From contig CANMNF010000001.1 of the NCBI GenBank assembly GCA_947499255.1, forward strand, positions 1,302,001 through 1,366,000: a stretch of 64,000 bases of DNA, read 5' to 3'. Position 1 is the stretch's first letter. Every line of letters begins with the position of its first letter. Below are positions 16,536 to 24,464 of this stretch, in pieces. The DNA comes from an uncultured Sphingomonadaceae bacterium. GTDB taxonomy: Bacteria > Pseudomonadota > Alphaproteobacteria > Sphingomonadales > Sphingomonadaceae. Below the pieces are notes generated by a model. That model worked only from the letters and a program-made list of their open reading frames with translations. It was not told the origin of the DNA and did no database searches. Made by a program: the position numbers and the translations under genes.

Positions 16536-17677
16536 TAGACCGCCTTGCAGCCTTTGCGGGCTTTGAAAAGCGCAGCGATGCGAGCGAACCTTCCTGGGCA
16601 GCGCTTGCCCCCGGTATCGGCTACATGGCTGGCACATCGGCCCGCGTAGCAGAAAACCTGTCAGCGGTTCTGGCCTGCACAAATGTCATTGCCGAAGCCT
16701 TGGCCTATGTCCCTGCGATCACATATCGGCGCGAGGGCACAACCCGCATGGAAGACCCTGCACACCCGCTGCAACGGCTGGTGCGCGGCGGCGTCAATGA
16801 GCGCCAGACTTGGCCTGACTTTATCAGTCATCTGGTTGCTTCCACCCTTTTGACCGGCAACGGCCTCGCTGAAATCGAGCGCAGCGGCAATGGCCGGCTG
16901 AGCGGATTTACCTATCTGCCTTGGGGCAGTGTAACTGTTGCCGAGCTTTCGAGCGGGCGGCTGGCCTATGATTATGCAGACGGACGCGGCAAGACGCGGC
17001 GCTATCTTGAAGGCGAAGTCATCCACCTGCGCGACCGCACAGATGACGGCAAAATCGGGCGTTCGCGTCTGAGCCGTGCAGCCGATACCGTCGACGGCGT
17101 CACCCTCGCCCATGCCCATGCGCGCGCCTTCCTTGGCAATGGTGCATCACCATCGGGCGTGATCGAGCACCCGGGCACCATGACCGGCGATCAGCGCACG
17201 GCATTGCGGACACAATTTGCCGAGCGCCATGGCGGTGCCAGCAAGGCAGGCTCTACCCTCATTCTTGACGGCGGACTGACTTGGAAGGCGGCGCAGATAT
17301 CGCCTGAGGATGCAGAGCTGCTGGAAACCCGCAAGTTTGGCACTGAGGAAATCTGCCGCTTGTTTCAGGTGCCCCCGCCACTGGTGCAGGATTACTCAAA
17401 CAACACATTTACGAATAGCGAGATGGCAGGCCGCTGGTTTGCCATGTTCTGCCTTGCAAGCTGGGCACGCAAGATCGAAGCCGAGTTCGCGCGCAGCGTC
17501 TTTCCCGTCAATGGCCCGCATGAGCTTGAGCTGGATCTGTCAGGCTTCCTGCGCGGCGATCCCAAAACCCGCTGGGATGCCCACAAGATTGCCCTTGAGG
17601 CAGGCGTGCTGGACCCGGACGAAGTGCGCCAGCTCGAAGGCTGGAACCCGCGCAATCAGGAGATGAGCAATGGCTGA
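16526..17677 (+). CDS. HK97-family phage portal protein
   Basis: A 383-residue portal forming the dodecameric vertex through which DNA enters the head. Typical segments include SAVLACTNVIAEALA near the N-terminus, the TGNGLAEIER strand, GKIGRSRLSRA, and the FGTEEICRLFQVPPPLVQD region followed by NNTFTNSEMAGRWF. Length is standard. It overlaps the protease by ten bases and the connector by eight. Confidence 0.93.
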   Translation: MGMIDRLAAFAGFEKRSDASEPSWAALAPGIGYMAGTSARVAENLSAVLACTNVIAEALAYVPAITYRREGTTRMEDPAHPLQRLVRGGVNERQTWPDFISHLVASTLLTGNGLAEIERSGNGRLSGFTYLPWGSVTVAELSSGRLAYDYADGRGKTRRYLEGEVIHLRDRTDDGKIGRSRLSRAADTVDGVTLAHAHARAFLGNGASPSGVIEHPGTMTGDQRTALRTQFAERHGGASKAGSTLILDGGLTWKAAQISPEDAELLETRKFGTEEICRLFQVPPPLVQDYSNNTFTNSEMAGRWFAMFCLASWARKIEAEFARSVFPVNGPHELELDLSGFLRGDPKTRWDAHKIALEAGVLDPDEVRQLEGWNPRNQEMSNG

Positions 17678-17939
17678 TCTTGTATTGCTGAGCGAGGCGA
17701 AAGACTTTTTGCGTGTCGATCACACGGCAGACGATGCACTGATCAGCACACTGGTGGCGGCTGCGAGCGCTGCGGTGCTGGATATTGCCGACGCATGGGA
17801 TGGCACTGGAGACGCGCCTGCACGCCTGAAAATGGCGGTGCTGTCGCGTGTGGCAGTGACCTATGACGGGCGCGACCAACTGCACCCCGGCGATGGTGAG
17901 GACCGGCTGCTATCGCCGTTCCGGGAGCTTGGCTGCTGA
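17670..17939 (+). CDS. Head-tail connector (gp6-like)
   Basis: An 89-residue adaptor of the gp6-like head-tail connector family, which docks below the portal and prepares the head for a tail. The family features LSEAKDFLRVDHTADDALIS and the mid-helix VLSRVAVTYDGRDQ are present. It is the last structural gene: nothing resembling a tail stopper, tail tube or tape measure follows. In a tail-less element this is the piece that would have to fit a helper phage's tail. Confidence 0.85.
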   Translation: MADLVLLSEAKDFLRVDHTADDALISTLVAAASAAVLDIADAWDGTGDAPARLKMAVLSRVAVTYDGRDQLHPGDGEDRLLSPFRELGC

Positions 17940-18124
17940 TGACTGGACGGAAAAATTTTGTGCCGCGCAAAGTGATGCAAGAAGCGTCAGAAATTTGTGT
18001 TGCGACCAATTCGATTATAGAAATCGAGACGGCCACCTTCAAGGTCCGCGTCACACCGGCGATAGGGCTTAATCATCTTGCCCAAAATGACGATCTTGAT
18101 GAGCGATTGGACGGTTTCGCATGA
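17939..18124 (+). CDS. Hypothetical 61-aa protein
   Basis: A small protein starting MTGRKNFVPRKVMQEASEIC; not recognised. The start overlaps the connector stop by one base and the end overlaps the integrase ATG by four (ATGA), so it is likely translated. It could be a minor head-completion protein or an excisionase-like factor given its place before the integrase; the sequence does not decide. Confidence 0.55.
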   Translation: MTGRKNFVPRKVMQEASEICVATNSIIEIETATFKVRVTPAIGLNHLAQNDDLDERLDGFA

Positions 18125-19185
18125 AGCGCCGGTTTCAATATGTCTCAAGCTTCAATGACCGGCACGGCAAGCGGCGGTATCAATTCCGGCGCAAGGGATA
18201 CCCTCGCCACTATTTCAAATCGCCATACGGAACCAAGGCATTCGAGAAAGAATATGCCGCTTGTCTTGCCGCTGAAAAGCCCTCTATCGGCGCTGGCAGG
18301 ATTCGCCCTGGCAGCGTGTCAGACGTGATCATTCGCTATTACGCTGATACCAAGTTTCAAGACCTGAAACCCGCTACACAAGCCGTCTATCGCGGCGTGC
18401 TGGAACGTTTCCGCAAGACCTTTGGCGATGATCTGATCAGGCAATTCGATGCCAAGCGCATCCAACGCGTCATGAACAATATGCGCGAGAAGCCCTACGC
18501 CGCGATCCGGCTGCGCAAGTTGCTCGCACGGCTATTCGTAATAGCGCGCCGGGAACGGCTGGTGGCAATGTCCTTCGATCCCGTGAAGGATACCGATCCG
18601 CCCAAGGCAGGCGACTTCGCTGCCGACGGCAAAGAGCGCGGATATCATCGCTGGACCGACGCAGAGCTTGAGCAGTTTGAGGCAAAGCACCCGCTGGGCA
18701 CGAAACCCCGCCTTGCCTTTGCATTGCTATTGTATGGCGCTCAGCGCAGCGGTGATGTGCGCTTCCTGACGCACTCGGCATTGGCAGATGGCCGTATTCG
18801 GCTCAGGCAAAGCAAGACTTCCAATTCTGTCGATGTGCCGATTGTCGCACCTTTGCGCGAGGCGCTGGACGCTGGACCGGCTGGCGATCTGCTGGTGCTG
18901 GAAAACAATCGCGGCGCTGCCTTCACCGCCAAGGGCTTTTACAACATGGTCAAGCGCGCCTGCATTGCTGCTGATCTACCCCATTGCTCAGCACATGGCC
19001 TACGCAAAGCGGCTGCAAGACGCCTTCGCGAAGCCGGTTGCAGCGATGAAGAAGGCATGGCGATCACTGGCCATAAGACAGTTCGAGAGTTCCTGCGCTA
19101 TGCCGGAAATACAGGCGATAGTGCCCGCGCAGACAGTGCCATGGAAAAGGCATATGGTCTGAAAGTGTCTAACCACGACGAATAG
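18121..19185 (+). CDS. int: Tyrosine recombinase integrase
   Basis: A 354-residue site-specific recombinase. An N-terminal arm-binding region (1-60) and a SAM-like core-binding domain (about 62-150) precede the catalytic domain with Arg209 (GAQRSGDVR), Lys231-232, His292 and Arg295 (AHGLRKAA), His318 (TGHK) and the probable nucleophile Tyr327 (FLRYAGN). All catalytic positions are filled. It ends 53 bases before the attR core in the tRNA gene, the standard integrase-next-to-tRNA arrangement. It sits at the end of the structural operon rather than under an early promoter, which is unusual. Confidence 0.93.
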   Translation: MKRRFQYVSSFNDRHGKRRYQFRRKGYPRHYFKSPYGTKAFEKEYAACLAAEKPSIGAGRIRPGSVSDVIIRYYADTKFQDLKPATQAVYRGVLERFRKTFGDDLIRQFDAKRIQRVMNNMREKPYAAIRLRKLLARLFVIARRERLVAMSFDPVKDTDPPKAGDFAADGKERGYHRWTDAELEQFEAKHPLGTKPRLAFALLLYGAQRSGDVRFLTHSALADGRIRLRQSKTSNSVDVPIVAPLREALDAGPAGDLLVLENNRGAAFTAKGFYNMVKRACIAADLPHCSAHGLRKAAARRLREAGCSDEEGMAITGHKTVREFLRYAGNTGDSARADSAMEKAYGLKVSNHDE

Positions 19186-19191
19186 TTAGAC
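19167..19191. repeat. GTCTAACC and inverted GTCTAAC next to attR
   Basis: GTCTAACC at 19167-19174 and its inverted 7-base core at 19185-19191 match the pair beside attL. They overlap the last codons of int. Candidate arm-type integrase sites. Confidence 0.55.
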
Positions 19192-19238
19192 AATCATCCA
19201 CACTAACCCATAGGGATTATTGGAAAAATGACTGATAG

Positions 19239-19255
19239 ATGGATGCCCCGCAAGG
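19239..19255. repeat. attR core, 17-bp direct repeat
   Basis: Identical to 8762-8778. It covers the CCA, discriminator, acceptor strand and first T-stem bases of the intact tRNA-Gln, so the host tRNA was kept whole after integration. Confidence 0.9.
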
Positions 19256-19313
19256 ATTCGAACCTTGATTGACGGAGTCAGAGTCCGCTCTCTTACCGTT
19301 AGAGGACGGGGCA
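19240..19313 (-). tRNA. tRNA-Gln (anticodon CTG)
   Basis: Cloverleaf: acceptor TGCCCCG/CGGGGCA, D arm CTCT-AACGGTA-AGAG, anticodon stem GCGGA/TCCGT with loop CTCTGAC (anticodon CTG), T stem CAAGG/CCTTG with loop TTCGAAT, discriminator T, encoded CCA. All stems pair. Integration target of the element. Confidence 0.95.
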
Positions 19314-19368
19314 GGAGCGCGCGCATCTAGACTGCGCTGACAGGCGAATCAAGCCCTGTCAAAAATGC

Positions 19369-19800
19369 TTATCCAGCTGACGTCCACACCCGCGTACGGC
19401 AAAAGAATGCAAGGCACCCCTTCACTTCCAACTTGCCGCCAGCGGCCGGCTTCACATACACTTTATAAGTGTTGCCATCTTCGGGATTGTAGACTTCGCC
19501 CTTCCACTCATCGCCATCCCAACGCAGATCTGACAGCAATTGAATGCCAAGGATCGGGCGATCTCTTAGCGCCGGATCATCATTGTGGATGTCGTTATCC
19601 GGCTCACCCGGCTTGTCTTTCAATATCTTGGTGATCTTGCCGCAACGCGCATTTCCGCAGCGCGAAATGGTGATTTCTGTAAAGCCGCCGGAATCCACAT
19701 AGGTTCCGTCAATCGGGGCCATTGCGGCGGCGCCTGCAGGCAGCATGACAGATGCGCTCAATGCGCCAAACGCGGCCAAGGTTTTGGTCAGTTTTATCAT
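19369..19800 (-). CDS. DUF2147 secreted protein
   Basis: A 143-residue exported protein of the DUF2147 family. After ATG 19800 there is a signal peptide (LTKTLAAFGALSASVMLPAG, cleavage near an AxA). The mature part has the family layout: IDGTYVDSGGFTEITIS, a CGNARCGKI pair, PILGIQLLSDLRWDGDEWKG, and a C-terminal KGCLAFFCRTRVW with two more cysteines. Family function is unknown; members are small periplasmic or surface proteins. It is downstream of the radical SAM gene on the same strand, but co-function is not evident. Confidence 0.85.
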   Translation of the reverse strand: MIKLTKTLAAFGALSASVMLPAGAAAMAPIDGTYVDSGGFTEITISRCGNARCGKITKILKDKPGEPDNDIHNDDPALRDRPILGIQLLSDLRWDGDEWKGEVYNPEDGNTYKVYVKPAAGGKLEVKGCLAFFCRTRVWTSAG

Positions 19801-19830
19801 GATGTTATCGATAGCCTCTAAATGCTTCAC

Positions 19831-20835
19831 TCAAGCTGAACAGCTTGCGCCGCCAAGCACGCAAAAGCGCGCGCAATGCGGGTGGTTGAGCGCGATATCG
19901 CGGTCGGCCTCAGCCAGCGTTTCGCCAAGATCAAAACCCGCGTCATAGGGTAGCAAAGTGCAGGCAGCGACGCGCGCGGTTTCCTCACCCTTGCGATGCA
20001 CGACCATGCGGCTGGTGGCGCACATTTGCTGTGATGGCGTTTTGCCAAGAATGTCCCAGCATCCCTCGCTTATTTCAGGCACATCGGCGCTAGCATCCAT
20101 TTCTGGAAACAGCACCAGCCGCACAGGATCGCTCGCGTCGATGGAAATCCCTTCGCCTGCAAACAATGCGGCATAAGCCAGGCGCGCTTGTTCCTGCGTT
20201 TCTCCGGCAAGACTGCGTCCAGCTGCTGCGAGCGATATGCCATTGGCCGAAAGCCAGCGCAGCCCGTCTATCATGGGCGCCCAGCTATTCGCGCCGCGCT
20301 CTGCCTCATGCACATTTTGTGTGTGGTGATCGATGCTAACGCGGATGGTTAGCTTATCGCCATAGCCATCCTTCAAGCGCAGCAGATCGGCCTCGTGACG
20401 GCGCAAGGGAGCCATTGCGTTGGACAACACCAGCACTTCAAACCCGCGCGATAATGGTCCTTCGATCATCGCGATGATTTGCGGGTTCATAAATGGCTCA
20501 CCGCCGGTAAAGGCGATTTCGCGCGTTGTGCGGCCACTGACTGCGATTTCATCGAGATACCGCTCAACTTCCGCAGCGGTCATGTAAATCAGCGCATCGT
20601 TAGTGGGCGAGCTTTCAATATAGCAATTCGCGCAGGCCAAATTGCACAGCGTTCCGGTGGCAAACCACAAGGTATCGAGATTATCGAGCGTAACACTGGC
20701 GCGCTTTTCACCTTTGGCAGTGATCATTGGGTCGGTGAATTTCGCAGGAGCCAGCACATCGCCAGCCACTGCGAAAGGTGATGGTCCTTGCGGTGCGTTG
20801 CGGGATTTGGAACGGACTTGCGCGTTGGTCGCCAT
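19831..20835 (-). CDS. Radical SAM enzyme of a probable organoarsenical locus
   Basis: A 334-residue radical SAM enzyme. The [4Fe-4S] motif is CNLACANC (Cys64, Cys68, Cys71), followed by the SAM-binding AFTGGEPF. The C-terminus has five more cysteines (GCWDIL, QMCATS, AACTL, HCARFCVLGGASC), suggesting an auxiliary cluster of SPASM/twitch type. ATG 20835 overlaps the upstream flavoprotein TGA by one base, so the two are co-translated. It does not look like the classic ArsS (no obvious DUF3641 end), so its reaction in the pathway is open. Membership in an arsenic locus is inferred from neighbours. Confidence 0.75.
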   Translation of the reverse strand: MATNAQVRSKSRNAPQGPSPFAVAGDVLAPAKFTDPMITAKGEKRASVTLDNLDTLWFATGTLCNLACANCYIESSPTNDALIYMTAAEVERYLDEIAVSGRTTREIAFTGGEPFMNPQIIAMIEGPLSRGFEVLVLSNAMAPLRRHEADLLRLKDGYGDKLTIRVSIDHHTQNVHEAERGANSWAPMIDGLRWLSANGISLAAAGRSLAGETQEQARLAYAALFAGEGISIDASDPVRLVLFPEMDASADVPEISEGCWDILGKTPSQQMCATSRMVVHRKGEETARVAACTLLPYDAGFDLGETLAEADRDIALNHPHCARFCVLGGASCSA

Positions 20836-22253
20836 CAAAAAGCGCGCCGCATTTTTTGCACCAATCCAGCCCATTTCTTGGGTAGCGATCCAAAGACCGT
20901 TGGCTCCCATGCCGAGAAGGCGGAGGCTTTCACGATTTCAGCGCGGGTGGGATAAGATACGATGGCAGATCCCATCGCAAAACTTGATGCCTTGCCCGAA
21001 ATCATCTGTGAGAACGGCAATAACAGCTCGCCTGCCCCTTTGCCGCAAATGCTCGCGCCCACGACTTTCTTGCCTTTGAACATCACTTTGAGGTGACCTT
21101 TCACCGAATCCTCGGCAATGGCGCGTTCATTGTGGTCAAAGCCCTCTTTGACCACGCGGACACCATCGCCATATTTCTCTTTCGCTTCTGTTTCGGTGAG
21201 ACCGATTTGCGCGACTTCGGGCTCTGTAAAAGTGCACCAGGGCAGCGCTGACCAATCGACTTTGGTCGGTACGCCAAGCGCAATCTCCAAAGCGACATTG
21301 CCGCCTTCATAGCCCGAGACATGCGTCAAACGCGGACCTTCGCGGCAATCACCAATCGCATAGATGGATTTGATCGACGTGCGGCGGCGCGCATCCACCT
21401 TGATACCATTACGGCCCAGCTCAACGCCCAGCTCTTCAAGGCCATAGCCAGAAACACGCGCTTTGCGGCCCACAGCAATCAACAGATGCGAGCCTTCAAT
21501 CACTTCATCGCCCTGGCCGGTGTGCACACGAATAGCGCCCGCCTCACCTTCAACCTTCGCGGCTTTGCCATCAATAAAGCGCACGCCTTCCTGCCGCATA
21601 ACATCAGCCACCACGGCCACAGAATCGCGATCATCGCGGCCCATCAATTCACCCGGATTGATCACGGTGACTTTGCTGCCCAAACGGCAAAAGCTTTGCG
21701 CCATTTCCATGCCGATAACCCCGCCACCCACAATCACAAGGTGAACGGGCAGAACATCGAGATCGAATAGATTTTCATTGGTGAGGTAGGGCACACTATC
21801 CAGCCCCTCAATCGGAGGGACAGCGGGCGCAGAACCGGTTGCAATAACAATGCGCGGTGCGGACAGGGTGCGGCCTCCAACCTCAACCGTTTTGGGACCC
21901 GTGATCTTACCCCAATCGCGGATAACTTCGCAGCCCATTTCTTCAAAGGTTTCTTCGCTGTCATGCGGGGCGATATGCGCGATGGCATCGTGAACATGCT
22001 TGTGCACGCCGCTCCAATCCACCTTGGGCGGAGCCAGTTCGACCCCATGCCGCTTGCCTTCGCGCGCTTCGGCAGCGCGTTTTGCAGAGGTAATCAACGC
22101 CTTGGATGGGACGCAGCCATTATTGAGGCACTCGCCGCCCATTTTGTGACCTTCGATCAGCGCAGTCTTCAAACCGAACAGCGCACATCCGCCCGCAGCG
22201 GTCAGCCCGGCAGCTCCTCCGCCAATCACAATTGCATCATGTGTGTATGTCAT
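20835..22253 (-). CDS. FAD-dependent pyridine nucleotide-disulfide oxidoreductase (mercuric-reductase-like)
   Basis: A 472-residue class I flavoprotein disulfide reductase. FAD-binding IVIGGGAAGLTAA, redox pair Cys42/Cys47 in GGECLNNGCVPSKAL, NAD(P)-binding VIVGGGVIGMEMAQ and the second FAD motif YAIGDC are present. The C-terminal dimer domain lacks the HAHPTxxE motif of lipoamide dehydrogenase (it reads SYPTRAEIVKA instead) and lacks a vicinal C-terminal Cys pair, so it is neither lipoamide dehydrogenase nor a standard MerA. ATG 22253 fits the family N-terminus. Divergent from arsM and coupled to the radical SAM gene, it may handle a thiol or arsenic redox step (inference). Confidence 0.8.
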   Translation of the reverse strand: MTYTHDAIVIGGGAAGLTAAGGCALFGLKTALIEGHKMGGECLNNGCVPSKALITSAKRAAEAREGKRHGVELAPPKVDWSGVHKHVHDAIAHIAPHDSEETFEEMGCEVIRDWGKITGPKTVEVGGRTLSAPRIVIATGSAPAVPPIEGLDSVPYLTNENLFDLDVLPVHLVIVGGGVIGMEMAQSFCRLGSKVTVINPGELMGRDDRDSVAVVADVMRQEGVRFIDGKAAKVEGEAGAIRVHTGQGDEVIEGSHLLIAVGRKARVSGYGLEELGVELGRNGIKVDARRRTSIKSIYAIGDCREGPRLTHVSGYEGGNVALEIALGVPTKVDWSALPWCTFTEPEVAQIGLTETEAKEKYGDGVRVVKEGFDHNERAIAEDSVKGHLKVMFKGKKVVGASICGKGAGELLLPFSQMISGKASSFAMGSAIVSYPTRAEIVKASAFSAWEPTVFGSLPKKWAGLVQKMRRAF

Positions 22254-22347
22254 TGGGCTTCCGTGAGTAACTGAAAGAGGGCAGGTTGCGAATAACAAAA
22301 TATCACTGCATCGTGACCACATTCGAAGGCAAAGGACAAAAGGTTTC

Positions 22348-23397
22348 ATGAAACTCGACAACGCTCAAAATTATTATGGCAAAGTGCTGGAAAGCTCAGC
22401 CGATTTGCGCACGGATGCGTGTTGTACGATTGAAGCGCCTGCGCCTTCGATCCGGGCTGCCCTCGCTAATGTCCATGATGAAGTTAAGGCGCGCTATTAT
22501 GGCTGCGGTCTGGTTGTGCCTCAGGCGATTGAAGGTTGCAAAGTCCTCGATCTGGGTTCGGGCAGTGGGCAGGATGCTTATTTGCTCGCGCAGCTTGTTG
22601 GCGCGAAAGGTTCTGTCATCGGTGTCGATGCGACGGACGAACAGCTTGCCGTGGCGGAAAAGCATCGCGGCTGGCATGCCGAACGCTTTGGCTATGACAA
22701 TGTGCGTTTCTTGAAAGGCGATATTGAAAAGCTGGGTGAACTTGATCTGGAACCGGGCAGTTTTGATGTCATCGTCTCCAATTGCGTGATCAATCTGGTG
22801 GCGGACAAAGATGCGGTGTTCCGCGCCGCGCACAGATTGCTGAAACCGGGTGGAGAGCTCTATTTCTCCGATGTGTATGCTGATCGCCGGGTGCCTGAGC
22901 ATTTGCTCGATGATCCGGTGCTGCATGGTGAATGCCTGTCCGGTGCGCTGTATTGGGGCGATTTTGATATGCTGGCGAAGAACGCTGGCTTTGCCGATCC
23001 GCGATTGGTGACAGACCGTCCTTTGGGCATCAATGATGCCAAGGTTTCTGCAAAGCTTGAAGGGATCGGTTTCGTGTCTGCAACCTATCGCCTGTTCAAG
23101 CTCGCTGGGCTTGAGCCGCAATGCGAGGATTACGGGCAGGCTGTGCGTTATCGCGGTAGCGTGCCGGGTGAAGAACACTCCTTCCATCTCGATGCACATC
23201 ACGCGATTGAAAAAGGGCGGATTTTCCCGGTATGCGGGAATAGCTGGCTGATGCTGGCAGAAACGCGCTTTGCCAAACATTTCGAATTCGTTGGCGATTT
23301 TGGCACGCATTATGGCGTGTTTCCCGGCTGCGGCACGGCGGTGCCTTTTGGGCAATCCGATGCCAATCCGGGCAAAAGCGAAGCGCCTTGTTGCTAA
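22348..23397 (+). CDS. arsM: ArsM-like arsenite S-adenosylmethionine methyltransferase
   Basis: A 349-residue class I methyltransferase of the ArsM type, which methylates As(III). The SAM motif is LDLGSGSGQD (67-76) with acidic loop VIGVDATD. Four cysteines match the ArsM pattern: Cys25 (DACC), Cys53 (YYGCG), Cys146 (VSNCVINL) and Cys196 (HGECLSGA); the 28 and 50 residue spacings agree with the four conserved Cys of algal ArsM. A C-terminal CC tail ends the protein. The C-terminal third (residues 240-349) follows the longer arsenosugar-cluster form. AAGGAC/AAAGG precedes the ATG; it is divergent from the flavoprotein gene. Confidence 0.85.
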   Translation: MKLDNAQNYYGKVLESSADLRTDACCTIEAPAPSIRAALANVHDEVKARYYGCGLVVPQAIEGCKVLDLGSGSGQDAYLLAQLVGAKGSVIGVDATDEQLAVAEKHRGWHAERFGYDNVRFLKGDIEKLGELDLEPGSFDVIVSNCVINLVADKDAVFRAAHRLLKPGGELYFSDVYADRRVPEHLLDDPVLHGECLSGALYWGDFDMLAKNAGFADPRLVTDRPLGINDAKVSAKLEGIGFVSATYRLFKLAGLEPQCEDYGQAVRYRGSVPGEEHSFHLDAHHAIEKGRIFPVCGNSWLMLAETRFAKHFEFVGDFGTHYGVFPGCGTAVPFGQSDANPGKSEAPCC

Positions 23398-24464
23398 GCA
23401 TTTTGGTAACAGGTGCTGCCGGGCTGATCGGCGGTGAGGTTTGCGCGCGTCTGGCCAGTGCCGGGCACCGCGTCTATGCGCTCACCCATCGCGCACCTGA
23501 CATTTTTGCCAATGATGGCAGCCGCGTTCCCGTCGCCGCTGCGTTGAATGGCGATATCTGTGCCGCTGGCCTTGGGCTGCACGAAGCGCCGCAAGTCGAT
23601 GTTGTTATTCATTGTGCGGCATCGCTCACTTTCGATGCGCCTTATGATGCGCTCGAAGCGATCAATGTCGGCGGCACGCGCAATGTGATCGCTTTTGCAA
23701 AGGCGCACAATGCCGCGCTGATCCATGTCAGCACAGCTTATGTTTGCGGGCTTCAAGATGGCCCGATTGCTGAAAAACCTGTTGCCGATGGCACAGTGTT
23801 TGCCAATGGCTATGAACGTAGCAAAGCGCAGGCTGAAAAGCAGGTCCATGGAAGCGGCCTCACCCATTGCATCGTGCGCCCCGCGATTGTTTTGGGCGAT
23901 AGCAAGACAGGCGCGATCCGCAAATTTGACGCAATGTATCAAACCTTTGCGATGATTACGCGCGGTTGGGTGGATCAGCTTCCGACTACACCAGAGGCGA
24001 GCTTGGATTTTGTGCCAGTTGATTATGTGGCACAGGCAATCGCGCAATTGGCACAGCGCATGGACGCGGCAAATGGCAGCATCTGCCATCTGACGAGCGG
24101 CAATCCGCTTGCCCTTGAAAGCTTTGCACAAGCCATTAGTGCCTATCCCCAGTTTAGCACGCCCAACCTTGTTTCCGCAGCCAGCTTCGACACAGCATCC
24201 TTGTCATCATCACAGCGCCGCGTGTGGCACAAAGTCGCCAGCGCCTATGCCAGCTATTTCCAACGCAATCCGCGTTTTGTGAACGCCAATTTGCGCACAC
24301 TAACTGGGTTGGAGACGCCAGAGACGGGCGCGCAATGGTTTCATCGGCTGATAGAATTTGCAATCGATGGTGGATTGTTGGCAGGCGCAGCGCCTAACGC
24401 ACATCCGGATACAGATCGGCAAGCCGCTTGCGCGCACCAAGAGCCCACAGCATCCCTACCTTGA
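23388..24464 (+). CDS. NAD-dependent epimerase/dehydratase-like SDR
   Basis: A 358-residue extended short-chain dehydrogenase. The Rossmann motif LVTGAAGLIGGEVC is at the very N-terminus, followed by VVIHCAASLTF, STAYVCG and the catalytic YERSK. There is no ATG: the frame overlaps the arsM stop and can only begin at TTG 23388, 23391 or 23403, which suggests strong dependence on arsM translation. Its role may be reduction or oxidation of a sugar/nucleoside intermediate in organoarsenical synthesis (inference). The last 71 bases overlap the 3' end of the convergent glycosyltransferase gene. Confidence 0.8.
   Translation: MLLSILVTGAAGLIGGEVCARLASAGHRVYALTHRAPDIFANDGSRVPVAAALNGDICAAGLGLHEAPQVDVVIHCAASLTFDAPYDALEAINVGGTRNVIAFAKAHNAALIHVSTAYVCGLQDGPIAEKPVADGTVFANGYERSKAQAEKQVHGSGLTHCIVRPAIVLGDSKTGAIRKFDAMYQTFAMITRGWVDQLPTTPEASLDFVPVDYVAQAIAQLAQRMDAANGSICHLTSGNPLALESFAQAISAYPQFSTPNLVSAASFDTASLSSSQRRVWHKVASAYASYFQRNPRFVNANLRTLTGLETPETGAQWFHRLIEFAIDGGLLAGAAPNAHPDTDRQAACAHQEPTASLP

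Larger units (their letters stand above)
8762..19255. mobile_element. Integrated phage-satellite-like element (cf-PICI-like) in tRNA-Gln
   Basis: About 10.5 kb bounded by a perfect 17-bp direct repeat (8762-8778 and 19239-19255); the right copy is the 3' end of tRNA-Gln. Contents in order: primase-helicase, small helical protein, HNH nuclease, large terminase, an opposite-strand orphan, an acidic protein, MerR-like regulator, 51-aa protein, major capsid protein, prohead protease, portal, head-tail connector, 61-aa protein, integrase. There are no tail, baseplate, holin or endolysin genes and no recognisable small terminase. Genes overlap by 1-10 bases almost throughout. Known capsid-forming PICIs have this content (own capsids, helper tails). 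A prophage reduced by deletion is the alternative, but intact ends, reading frames and coupling argue against decay. Confidence 0.85.

Noticed and set aside
8762-19255. Gene transfer agent interpretation of the capsid genes
   Set aside because: Alphaproteobacterial GTA clusters have a full tail module and no integrase or att repeats; here the reverse holds.
20835-22253. Flavoprotein as lipoamide dehydrogenase or mercuric reductase
   Set aside because: The lipoamide dehydrogenase C-terminal HAHPT motif and the MerA C-terminal Cys pair and N-terminal metal domain are absent, so only the broader family is given.
22396-23355. Minus-strand open frame inside arsM
   Set aside because: The plus-strand protein has all SAM and cysteine motifs; the reverse frame shows none.
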